A stretch of DNA of 6,809 nucleotides from CAYURR01 sp964446745. Its GTDB lineage: Bacteria > Bacillota > Clostridia > Lachnospirales > WQUN01. The translations under genes were made by a program, and so were the position numbers. The notes under the pieces are model-generated. The model saw only the letters and a list, made by a program, of their open reading frames with translations. It did not search any database and was not told the DNA's origin. The DNA is taken from the NCBI GenBank assembly GCA_964446745.1, contig CAYURR010000162.1, positions 1 through 6,809 of the forward strand, written 5' to 3'. Numbering within the stretch: the stretch's first letter is position 1; each line of letters starts with the position of its first letter. Positions 1 to 6,737 of the stretch are shown here, piece by piece.

Positions 1-194
1 GCACGGTTAAGCTCTCGGATTATTTTATAAACAGGAAGATACCGGCGCATATGCGCGACGGTATTCCGCTTATCGCGATAGGCAATACGGTACTATGGAT
101 ATTGGATGGTTCCGGCATAGCTAATGCGCAATACGAATGCCACGACGAAACATGCAATAACGACAGATGTATGTACATTAACATCTGGAGTTGA
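1..194 (+). CDS. tilS: tRNA(Ile)-lysidine synthase, C-terminal fragment (5' end outside window)
   Basis: Only the last 63 codons are present; the first complete codon is at 3 and the TGA stop is at 192-194. TilS is a cytosolic PP-loop ATPase that attaches lysine to C34 of the CAU anticodon of a tRNA-Ile, converting it to read AUA. The fragment fits the C-terminal substrate-binding domain: KLSDYFINRKIP followed by MRDGIPLIAIGN and LWILDG matches the family pattern of 'K-x-x-D-(F/Y)-h-I-x-R-K-I-P ... R-x-x-h-P-L-h'. The catalytic PP-loop domain is upstream and not seen. Position directly before hpt and ftsH is the classical Bacillota order and supports the call. The last 20 residues contain C-H-x3-C-x4-C, where relatives usually have a cysteine-poor 'EAYKVT...TK' strand. 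The identification rests on the domain pattern plus synteny. Confidence 0.85.
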   Translation, partial: TVKLSDYFINRKIPAHMRDGIPLIAIGNTVLWILDGSGIANAQYECHDETCNNDRCMYINIWS

Positions 195-207
195 ATGGTA
201 TCAATAT

Positions 208-218
208 CCGGGGAGGAA
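208..218 (+). promoter_or_regulatory. Ribosome binding site that fixes the hpt start at 225
   Basis: The run GGGGAGGAA (210-218) has its GGAGG core (212-216) 8 bases before ATG 225. A competing in-frame ATG at 195 abuts the tilS stop (TGA at 192-194) and has only GGAG at 187-190, 4 bases away. The strong site falls inside the extra ten codons, which argues for the 225 start. Confidence 0.8.
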
Positions 219-224
219 GAAAGA

Positions 225-755
225 ATGTCGGACACAATCAGGCAAATGATCTCGGCAGAAGAGATCGATAAGAGGCTCACAGAAATAGCTCAACAGGTTA
301 AAGAGGAATTTGCAGGGGAAGAATTGATACTGGTAGGTGTGCTAAAGGGCGCGATCGTTTTGATGACAGACCTTGCGAGAAAACTTGATCTTGATGTCGA
401 GTTTGACTTTATAGAGGTATCTAGCTACGGCAACGCAACCGAAACGAGCGGTGTAATAAAAATCAATAAGGACCTAAAGCATTCGATCACTGGCAAGAAT
501 GTACTATTGATCGAGGACATCATCGATACGGGTCTCACGCTGAACTCACTGCGCAATCACCTATTGGCCCAAAACCCCGCAAAGCTTAAAATCTGCGTGC
601 TGTTAGATAAGCCCGAAAGACGTGAGGTAGAGGGTATTATCGCCGATTACACGGGCTTTACGATACCCGACAAGTTTGTCGTGGGCTACGGGCTCGACTA
701 CGCACAGAAATACAGACATCTGCCTTACATAGGCGAGGTTATTTTAAACAGTTAA
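225..755 (+). CDS. hpt: Hypoxanthine (guanine) phosphoribosyltransferase
   Basis: Cytosolic purine salvage enzyme that joins hypoxanthine or guanine to PRPP, giving IMP or GMP and pyrophosphate. The product is 176 residues from ATG 225, the usual length for bacterial HPRT. The PRPP-binding motif VLLIEDIIDTGLTL lies at residues 93-106, with the acidic pair E97-D98 and D101. The flexible-loop segment SSYGNATETSG is at 66-76. The C-terminal part has LLDKPERR, IPDKFVVGYGLDYAQKYR and LPYIGEV, all typical of the family and contributing to purine binding. An upstream ATG at 195 would add ten residues (MVSISGEEER) not typical of HPRT, and the best Shine-Dalgarno site sits within them, so 225 is preferred. 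The gene is 30 bp after tilS and 19 bp before ftsH, in the same presumed operon. Relatives such as xanthine or guanine PRTases are less likely given the close fit to the clostridial HPRT pattern. Confidence 0.95.
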   Translation: MSDTIRQMISAEEIDKRLTEIAQQVKEEFAGEELILVGVLKGAIVLMTDLARKLDLDVEFDFIEVSSYGNATETSGVIKINKDLKHSITGKNVLLIEDIIDTGLTLNSLRNHLLAQNPAKLKICVLLDKPERREVEGIIADYTGFTIPDKFVVGYGLDYAQKYRHLPYIGEVILNS

Positions 756-759
756 GCCG

Positions 760-766
760 AAAGGAG
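760..766 (+). promoter_or_regulatory. Ribosome binding site of ftsH, supporting a TTG start
   Basis: AAAGGAG at 760-766 lies 8 bases before TTG 775. No ATG or GTG is better placed, and translation from TTG gives the expected short cytoplasmic N-terminus ahead of the first membrane segment. Confidence 0.75.
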
Positions 767-774
767 TTCGTCGC

Positions 775-2712
775 TTGCAAAACTACGCAAAGAATATCGG
801 TCTGTATCTGATGATCTTTATCATCATTGTATTGGGTCTATTGGCTATCAGGGGTACGACCGAGCCTGTCAGCGCCGTTATATATAACTACGGCGACCTT
901 ATAAACGATATAAAAAACAACCGATTGGACAAATTCAAGAACATAGAAATCACTCTCGACCAGGATATTCCGGGCGCAGGTCGCGCAGCGGTCGTATTCT
1001 CTGATAATCGCGCACATATTGTCGAGATACCGTCCGTAAACGTTTTTATGAACGTGCTGTCTGAATCAGGGGTAACGCCTGAAGCTATGGCAAAGGTCAT
1101 CACACGCCCCACCCCAAAGACCAGTTGGATCATGCAACTCGTACCGATGATCATCATTACGGTTATATCGATCTTCCTGTTATTCTTCCTATTACAGCAG
1201 ATGCAGGGCGGCGGGGGCGGCAACCGCGTGATGTCGTTTGGCAAGAGCCGTGCGCGCGTTACCGTCGACGAGAGCAAACGCATTACCTTTGCGCAGGTCG
1301 CAGGTCTCGGTGAAGAAAAGCAGGAGCTCGAGGAGATCGTCGAATTCCTAAAACAACCAAAGAAATTTACCGATATCGGCGCGCGCATACCTAAGGGTGT
1401 GCTGCTCGTGGGCCCTCCGGGTACGGGTAAGACCTATCTGGCAAAGGCTGTCTCCGGCGAAGCCGGTGTACCGTTTTTCTCTATATCGGGCTCAGACTTT
1501 GTGGAGATGTTCGTGGGCGTGGGTGCTTCGCGCGTACGTGACCTTTTCGAACAGGCCAAGAAAAACAATCCCTGTATCGTGTTTATAGACGAGATCGACG
1601 CGGTCGGTCGCAGACGTGGCGCAGGCCTCGGCGGCGGTCACGACGAGCGCGAGCAGACGCTCAACCAGCTACTCGTCGAAATGGACGGCTTTGGTTTAAA
1701 CGAAGGCGTTATCATCATGGCCGCTACAAACAGACCCGACATCCTGGACCCCGCGTTACTGAGACCCGGACGCTTTGACCGTAGGGTTGTCGTGGGCATG
1801 CCCGATGTAAACGACCGCGAACAGGTATTAAAGATACACGCAAAGACCAAGCAGATAGCCGATGATGTGGACTTCCGCGTTGTCGCTCAGACGACCTCGG
1901 GCTTGACCCCGGCCGATCTTGAAAACTTATTAAACGAATCCGCGCTATTATCCGCTCGGCATAACAAAACCAAGATCGACATGGAGGAGATACGCCGCGC
2001 GTTTATCAAGGTCAGCATGGGCACGGAGAAGAAGAGCCGGGTTATATCCGATAAAGACAGACGCATCACAGCGTATCACGAAGCCGGGCATGCGATTTTA
2101 TTTGAGGTGCTCGAGCATATGGATCCGACTTATATCGTATCGATCATACCCGTGGGCATGGCTGGTGGCTTTACGATGCCGCTGCCGGGCGAGGACCGCT
2201 CGCATATCGCAAAGCAATTTCTGTTGGAGTCCATTATCGCACTCTATGGAGGGCGCGCAGCCGAGACGATCGTTATAAAGGATATCACGACCGGCGCATT
2301 GAACGACATCGAACGCGCTACTAAAACTGCGCGGAACATGGTCATGAAATACGGCATGAGCGATGCCTTGGGGCCGATACAGTTCGGCGACGATAACGAA
2401 GAGGTCTTTATAGGTCGCGACCTTGCTCACACGCGCAACTACGGCGACGACATGGCTGATTCGATCGACCGCGAGATCAAGACCATATTAAACAACTGCT
2501 TCAACGATGCGATTCGCATCATAAATGAAAACATCGACGTCTTACACAAGATCGCGGAGCTGCTGCTCGAAAGGGAAAAACTTTCCGGCGAAGAGATACG
2601 TGCTCTATTCCCGGAGGGTACTATTAAGAAGACAATACGCAAGAGCCTGTTGCTGGATAGCGACATCTTAGGTAACGGTAAGAGCTCCGGTACTGACACC
2701 GTGCTCGCATAA
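775..2712 (+). CDS. ftsH: ATP-dependent zinc metalloprotease FtsH
   Basis: Membrane-anchored hexameric AAA+ protease that extracts and degrades misfolded membrane proteins and selected cytosolic regulators. The product is 645 residues, a normal length, from a TTG start. Order of parts: membrane segment 1 at about 8-25, an extracytoplasmic domain at about 27-117, membrane segment 2 at about 119-140, then a glycine-rich linker (145-149). The AAA module has Walker A GPPGTGKT (213-220, K219), the pore motif FVG (246-248), Walker B IVFIDEID (268-275, D272/E273) and the second region of homology ATNRPDILDPALLRPGRFDR with arginine fingers R330 and R333. The peptidase domain has the zinc motif HEAGH (435-439) and the third ligand D511 in LNDIERAT. 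All catalytic residues expected for an active enzyme are present. The C-terminal tail after about 610 is basic, then polar, and less conserved. It is 19 bp after hpt and 25 bp before the acyl-CoA synthetase. Confidence 0.98.
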   Translation: MQNYAKNIGLYLMIFIIIVLGLLAIRGTTEPVSAVIYNYGDLINDIKNNRLDKFKNIEITLDQDIPGAGRAAVVFSDNRAHIVEIPSVNVFMNVLSESGVTPEAMAKVITRPTPKTSWIMQLVPMIIITVISIFLLFFLLQQMQGGGGGNRVMSFGKSRARVTVDESKRITFAQVAGLGEEKQELEEIVEFLKQPKKFTDIGARIPKGVLLVGPPGTGKTYLAKAVSGEAGVPFFSISGSDFVEMFVGVGASRVRDLFEQAKKNNPCIVFIDEIDAVGRRRGAGLGGGHDEREQTLNQLLVEMDGFGLNEGVIIMAATNRPDILDPALLRPGRFDRRVVVGMPDVNDREQVLKIHAKTKQIADDVDFRVVAQTTSGLTPADLENLLNESALLSARHNKTKIDMEEIRRAFIKVSMGTEKKSRVISDKDRRITAYHEAGHAILFEVLEHMDPTYIVSIIPVGMAGGFTMPLPGEDRSHIAKQFLLESIIALYGGRAAETIVIKDITTGALNDIERATKTARNMVMKYGMSDALGPIQFGDDNEEVFIGRDLAHTRNYGDDMADSIDREIKTILNNCFNDAIRIINENIDVLHKIAELLLEREKLSGEEIRALFPEGTIKKTIRKSLLLDSDILGNGKSSGTDTVLA

Positions 2713-2725
2713 AAATTATTACTGA

Positions 2726-2731
2726 CGGAGG
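2726..2731 (+). promoter_or_regulatory. Ribosome binding site of the acyl-CoA synthetase
   Basis: CGGAGG at 2726-2731 is 6 bases before ATG 2738, in a 25-bp gap that leaves no obvious room for a promoter, so the gene is probably read from the ftsH transcript. Confidence 0.7.
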
Positions 2732-2737
2732 CAAGCT

Positions 2738-4414
2738 ATGAGTGGATTGATTCACAAGACAGTAGGCGCGGTGTTGGAAGAAACCGCGAGGAAATTCCCC
2801 ACGCACCAGGCAGTAAAGTATATCGAGATGGAGTTTGACAAGACCTATTACGAGTTCAACAACAAGGTCGACCGTATAGCACGCGGCCTAATGGGCATGG
2901 GCTTTCAAAAGGGTGACCATGTAGCCGTATGGGCCACGAACTATCCGCAATGGCTGGTGCTGCTATTTGCAACCGCAAAGATCGGCGTTGTGCTCGTAAC
3001 AGTCAACACAAACTATAAGGAAAAGGAACTTGAATACCTGCTCCATCAATCCGACAGCAAGGCTCTATTCGTCTGTGACGGCCTAAAGGATATCGACTGT
3101 GAAAAGACCATCTATAGCATATGCCCCGAGATTAGGACATGCAAGAAGGGCGAGCTTCATTCACCGAAGCTGCCCTTCTTAAAGATGATTATATCGTTTG
3201 ACAACTATTACGAGGGCTTTTATCAATGGAACGATATCGAGAGCTTTGGCATCTTGATATCTGACGAAGCCTTTAACGAGCGCAAGAACAGCCTCGATCC
3301 CGATGATATCATCAACATGCAATACACATCGGGCACGACGGGTTTCCCGAAGGGCGTCATGCTTACGCACAGCAATATCGTCAATAACGGCCTCTCAATC
3401 GGCGACTGTATGAAATTCACCGAGGACGACAGGCTCTGCATACCCGTGCCATTCTTCCATTGCTTCGGGCTCGTCCTCGCGATAATGGCCTGCGTCACAC
3501 ACGGTACGACAATGGTGCCGCTGCTGTTCTATACGCCGATGAAGGTCATGCACGTGATCGAATACGAGAAATGTACCGCTGTTCACGGCGTACCCACGAT
3601 GTACATAGGCATGCTCGAGCACCGCGACTTTGCTAAATACGACTACAGCTCATTGCGCACAGGCATCATGGCCGGTTCACCCTGCCCCATCAAGGTCATG
3701 CAGGATGTCGTCGACAAGATGAACATGCGTGAGATCACGATAGCCTACGGCCAGACGGAAGCCTCACCGGTCTGCACACAGACTACGACCGACGACAGCT
3801 TAGAGCGTCGCGTACATACCGTCGGCAAGACATTGCCAAATATGGAAACAAAGATAGTCGATCCCGATACAGGCGAAACATTACCGCCGCATACACCCGG
3901 TGAGTTCTGCGTGCGTGGTTACAATGTCATGAAGGGCTATTACAAGATGCCCGAGGAGACAGCGAAGGTCATCGACAAGGACGGTTGGTTACATACGGGC
4001 GATCTCGCAATAGTAGACGAGCATGGCTACTACAAGATCACCGGGCGTATCAAGGATATGATCATCCGAGGCGGCGAGAATATATTCCCAAAGGAGATCG
4101 AAGATCTGCTGTATACGCATCCGGCCGTAAAGGACGTACAGGTTGTCGGTGTACCGAGCGAGCGCTACGGAGAAGAGGCCTGTGCATTTGTCATACTCAA
4201 GAGCGACGGCAGTGTCCCCGAGGGTTCAGTAACGGATCAGGAACTCAAGGACTTTGTCGGAAAGAACATGGCTCGTCACAAGATCCCGCGCTATGTGGTA
4301 TTCACTAAATCCTTCCCGATGACCGCAAGCGGTAAGATCCAAAAATTCAAGATGCGTGAAGACGCAGTCAAGATCCTCCACCTCGAAAGAGCAGAGGAAA
4401 TAGAAACCGCGTAA
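2738..4414 (+). CDS. AMP-forming acyl-CoA synthetase (ACSF2-like fatty acyl-CoA ligase)
   Basis: Member of the ANL adenylate-forming superfamily. It would activate a carboxylic acid, probably a medium- or long-chain fatty acid, first to an acyl-AMP and then to acyl-CoA. The product is 558 residues, full length, with no signal peptide or membrane segment. Core motifs in order are the phosphate loop TSGTTGFPKG (197-206), YGQTE (337-341), HTGD with the ribose-binding D422, the hinge region GRIKD (R437, D440) followed by MIIRGGENIFPKEIE, and the C-terminal catalytic lysine K533 in TASGKIQKFKMR. Several less conserved stretches recall the ACSF2 clade: ICPEIRTCKKGELHSPKLP, the segment GIMAGSPCPIKVMQDVVDKM, and the ending SGKIQKFKMRE. 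Substrate cannot be read from sequence: short-chain, medium-chain or aromatic acids remain possible. It follows ftsH by 25 bp and ends just before a strong terminator, making it the last gene of the unit. Confidence 0.93.
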   Translation: MSGLIHKTVGAVLEETARKFPTHQAVKYIEMEFDKTYYEFNNKVDRIARGLMGMGFQKGDHVAVWATNYPQWLVLLFATAKIGVVLVTVNTNYKEKELEYLLHQSDSKALFVCDGLKDIDCEKTIYSICPEIRTCKKGELHSPKLPFLKMIISFDNYYEGFYQWNDIESFGILISDEAFNERKNSLDPDDIINMQYTSGTTGFPKGVMLTHSNIVNNGLSIGDCMKFTEDDRLCIPVPFFHCFGLVLAIMACVTHGTTMVPLLFYTPMKVMHVIEYEKCTAVHGVPTMYIGMLEHRDFAKYDYSSLRTGIMAGSPCPIKVMQDVVDKMNMREITIAYGQTEASPVCTQTTTDDSLERRVHTVGKTLPNMETKIVDPDTGETLPPHTPGEFCVRGYNVMKGYYKMPEETAKVIDKDGWLHTGDLAIVDEHGYYKITGRIKDMIIRGGENIFPKEIEDLLYTHPAVKDVQVVGVPSERYGEEACAFVILKSDGSVPEGSVTDQELKDFVGKNMARHKIPRYVVFTKSFPMTASGKIQKFKMREDAVKILHLERAEEIETA

Positions 4415-4415
4415 C

Positions 4416-4462
4416 AAAAAGTCATGCAGGTATGCACCTAGTACATACCTGCATGGCTTTTT
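4416..4462. terminator. Bidirectional intrinsic terminator between convergent genes
   Basis: A perfect 12-bp inverted repeat, CATGCAGGTATG at 4423-4434 and CATACCTGCATG at 4444-4455, encloses a 9-base loop. A T-G wobble (4422/4456) and a G-C pair (4421/4457) extend it, flanked by A5 (4416-4420) and T5 (4458-4462). Each strand therefore shows a hairpin followed by a U-run. The hairpin begins 1 base after the stop of the acyl-CoA synthetase and lies 19 bases past the stop of the chemoreceptor on the other strand, so it probably serves both. Confidence 0.9.
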
Positions 4463-4481
4463 ATATGTATTTGTATGCGCC

Positions 4482-6698
4482 TTATACCATAAACTGCGAT
4501 ACCATCTCCGCAAGCACCTCGGACTGACTATTGAGCTCTTGGGCTGCGGCCGCAGCCTCCTCTGACGTAGAGGAATTGTTTTGTACTACCTCAGATATCT
4601 GTTGCACACCGATCGTAATCTGTGCAATACCCTCACTCTGCTCGTTTGTAGCCAGGTATATTGAATTAATGGTCTCGGACACCGAGTTGATATCGGAAAC
4701 GATCTTCTTTAATGATTGGGCTGTCAGCTGTGCATTATCCGTACCCTCACCGATCTTGTTTATCGTGTCCTCAATGAGCTCTGCGGTATCCTTTGCGGCA
4801 TTTAGACTCTTACCCGCAAGTGCGCGTACCTCCGCAGCAACTACTGAAAAGCCCTTACCATGCTCACCGGCGCGCGCAGCCTCCACAGCCGCATTCAACG
4901 CGAGTAGGTTCGTCTGGAACGCTATGTCGTCTATGACCTTTATAATCTTTGATATGCGATCCGAGGCATGCTTGATCTCATCCATCGACACCAGCATCTT
5001 GCTCATTTCTTCGTTGCCTTCCCTTGCGCTCTCCATGGACTTTTGAGAGATTTTATTTGCTGTTTGAGCGTCCTTAGCGGTCTTTTGTATCTGCTCGTCT
5101 ATCGTCGTTATCGATGCGTTCAGCTGCTCTATCGAGCTCGCCTGCTCGCTTGCACCATTTGCTAGATCCATCGACGACATGGATATCTGCTTCGCTCCGG
5201 AGAGCACGTTTTCAGCTGAGCTCTTTATCTCGGTGACGGTAGTCCTTAGTGTCTTTCCTATGTTATTTATAGCCTGTTTTATTATATCGAACTGACCTAC
5301 ATATTCACGTGATATCCCTTTCCTCAGATCGCCGTTTGCTATAGAGCCGAGTATATCCGATATCTCTGCTATGTAAGAGGCCGTAGATCCTATCATTCTA
5401 TCAAAGGACTTCATCATTTGTGCAAAACTGCCCTTAAAATCATTGCGTACGCTGATATTAAAGTTACCGTTTGACAGCTGTTCCAGCGCGTTATTTGCTT
5501 CGTTTATAGGTAGGCTAATCGTTTTCAACAGATCGTTCAAGCCATCAATAAGCTGACGCCAGTCTCCTTGATACAGGCTCGAATCAATGTGTGCATCAAG
5601 CTTGCCGCTATCGGCAGCTTTTATGAGACCCGCGATATCCCTGTTCATAGACACCATGTTCTGCTTTAGGCTATCAAACATTTGATTTGCTATTGCCTTT
5701 TTACCTGGGAACTTTGGCAGCTCGGTTTTGAATTCGCCCCTGCCGATCTTGTCAAATCCATCAAGCATCTTCAATGTATCCTTGATCAATGAATCTACAT
5801 TAGTGTTAATCTTTTCAGCTACAACCCGATATTCTCCGTCAAACTCCGACTCCGGGATACGAGCATCGATATCCCCCTGCTGCATTTGCATGGACATCAG
5901 GCCTATCTTTTCAACCAACAGGGTTATCGTACCTCTGAGCTTTCCAAAGGCCATTATTAATTCGCCGATCTCGTCCTTGCCTCCGACGGGCAGATTTACA
6001 CTGAAGTTACCCTGCGCTATAGAGAGTGCGGCCTTGCCTATCTGTGATATAGGCTTAGAAACGGATCTGATCATCAATAAAATCATCAGTACTGCTACAA
6101 TCACAGCCATAACGAAGGTAACACCGACTACGATCTCTGCTAATAATGCAGTCTCATTCGCGGCATTACTTCGCTCAGCCGTATATGTATTATAGTCGTC
6201 TGTCACACCGATCAATATATTTGCCATTTCATCAAACATCGGAACATATTTTGTCTCGAATATCTCAAGCGCCTTGGCGTTAGATTCGTCCGTATTCTCA
6301 CGCGATAGTTGATATATCTGTGTTCTGAATTGCCCTATCTCGTTTAATTTATTTTCTATGTCATTTAAGTTGGAGGTATCTATGCCGAGGTTTTCCTTTA
6401 GATAGCTTAGGTTATCGTTCACCTTTTGCCTATCCTCGTCACATTTTTTTATAGCCTCATCGATCAGCTTCGGATCCGTATTAGCTATCATCAACAGTGT
6501 ATAGCGCTGTACGGACACGAGATTCCTACGCATCTGCCATATAGTACTAGTATTCGGCATGGATTTATGCTCAAACTCATTGACCACGTTATTCAGCTTG
6601 ATAACGCTAATAAACGCCGATAACCCGAGCACAATCAGCACTAATAACACCGATCCGAAACCGAGTAGCAGTTTTGTTGAAATCTTCAGGTTCTTCAT
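4482..6698 (-). CDS. Methyl-accepting chemotaxis protein with 4HB sensor and six HAMP-like units
   Basis: Membrane chemoreceptor that would signal through CheW and CheA. From ATG 6698 the product is 738 residues. It has membrane segment 1 at about 10-33, an extracytoplasmic helical sensor at about 34-185 resembling the four-helix-bundle MCP domain (4HB_MCP_1), and membrane segment 2 at about 188-210. A classical HAMP follows (211-262, containing KPISQI and DEIGEL). Five further HAMP-like units run to about 489. The cytoplasmic signalling hairpin fills 490-738, with its tip at NLLALNAAVEAARAGE (597-612). Likely methylation pairs are E518/Q519, E524/Q525 and E713/E714. The C-terminus ends EMVSQFMV, with no NWETF-type CheR-docking pentapeptide. 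An ATG at 6743 would add 15 residues (MAMTQYDTKMMGSEI) but lacks a good Shine-Dalgarno site, whereas 6698 has one. The ligand is unknown. No other chemotaxis gene is in the window. Confidence 0.96.
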   Translation of the reverse strand: MKNLKISTKLLLGFGSVLLVLIVLGLSAFISVIKLNNVVNEFEHKSMPNTSTIWQMRRNLVSVQRYTLLMIANTDPKLIDEAIKKCDEDRQKVNDNLSYLKENLGIDTSNLNDIENKLNEIGQFRTQIYQLSRENTDESNAKALEIFETKYVPMFDEMANILIGVTDDYNTYTAERSNAANETALLAEIVVGVTFVMAVIVAVLMILLMIRSVSKPISQIGKAALSIAQGNFSVNLPVGGKDEIGELIMAFGKLRGTITLLVEKIGLMSMQMQQGDIDARIPESEFDGEYRVVAEKINTNVDSLIKDTLKMLDGFDKIGRGEFKTELPKFPGKKAIANQMFDSLKQNMVSMNRDIAGLIKAADSGKLDAHIDSSLYQGDWRQLIDGLNDLLKTISLPINEANNALEQLSNGNFNISVRNDFKGSFAQMMKSFDRMIGSTASYIAEISDILGSIANGDLRKGISREYVGQFDIIKQAINNIGKTLRTTVTEIKSSAENVLSGAKQISMSSMDLANGASEQASSIEQLNASITTIDEQIQKTAKDAQTANKISQKSMESAREGNEEMSKMLVSMDEIKHASDRISKIIKVIDDIAFQTNLLALNAAVEAARAGEHGKGFSVVAAEVRALAGKSLNAAKDTAELIEDTINKIGEGTDNAQLTAQSLKKIVSDINSVSETINSIYLATNEQSEGIAQITIGVQQISEVVQNNSSTSEEAAAAAQELNSQSEVLAEMVSQFMV
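5232..6068 (-). repeat. Protein-level array of six HAMP/HAMP-like units in the chemoreceptor
   Basis: Receptor residues 211-489 consist of one canonical HAMP followed by five divergent units. Each unit has the turn pattern x-G-(N/D/E/K)-hydrophobic: QGNF, QGDI, RGEF, SGKL, NGNF and NGDL. The marker glycines are G230, G275, G321, G365, G411 and G456, giving spacings of 45, 46, 44, 46 and 45 residues. Units 4 to 6 also carry an aromatic-x-G-x-aromatic element (YQGDW, FKGSF, YVGQF) followed by a helix, as in the HAMP_2 family found in tandem in other anaerobe receptors. The units are diverged in sequence, so this is an old domain array, not a recent DNA duplication. Confidence 0.8.
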
Positions 6699-6703
6699 AA
6701 TTT

Positions 6704-6711
6704 CACTCCCC
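6704..6711 (-). promoter_or_regulatory. Ribosome binding site that fixes the chemoreceptor start at 6698
   Basis: Read on the - strand, GGGGAG (6711-6706) is 7 bases before ATG 6698. The encoded start MKNLKISTKLLLGF is the usual beginning of 4HB-type receptors, with a short basic stretch before membrane segment 1. This favours 6698 over the in-frame ATG at 6743. Confidence 0.8.
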
Positions 6712-6719
6712 ATCATTTT

Positions 6720-6737
6720 TGTGTCATACTGTGTCAT
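6720..6737. repeat. Tandem 8-bp direct repeat with 10-bp period in the chemoreceptor leader
   Basis: TGTGTCAT occurs at 6720-6727 and again at 6730-6737, separated by 2 bases (ATGACACA twice on the - strand). The period of 10 bp is close to one helical turn. It lies just upstream of the receptor's ribosome binding site. It may be a binding site for a regulator, or chance; no function can be assigned. Confidence 0.5.

Noticed and set aside
20..280. 86-codon open frame on the - strand across the tilS-hpt junction
   Set aside because: It overlaps two well-supported + strand genes and has no domain or ribosome binding site I can recognise.
888..1388. 166-codon open frame on the - strand over ftsH
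   Set aside because: It lies wholly within the ftsH coding region, opposite the N-terminal part and Walker region, and shows no recognisable domain.
4531..5046. 171-codon open frame on the + strand inside the chemoreceptor gene
   Set aside because: It is antisense to the highly conserved signalling hairpin; its Ser/Ala/Ile-rich product mirrors the receptor's codons, and no ribosome binding site or known domain supports it.
5232..6068. Recent DNA-level tandem duplication underlying the HAMP units
   Set aside because: The units share a pattern of glycines and hydrophobic positions but little base identity, so no nucleotide repeat is evident.
5728..6195. 155-codon open frame on the + strand inside the chemoreceptor gene
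   Set aside because: Antisense shadow of the HAMP array and second membrane segment; its apparent hydrophobic stretch is the complement of the receptor's own membrane helix.
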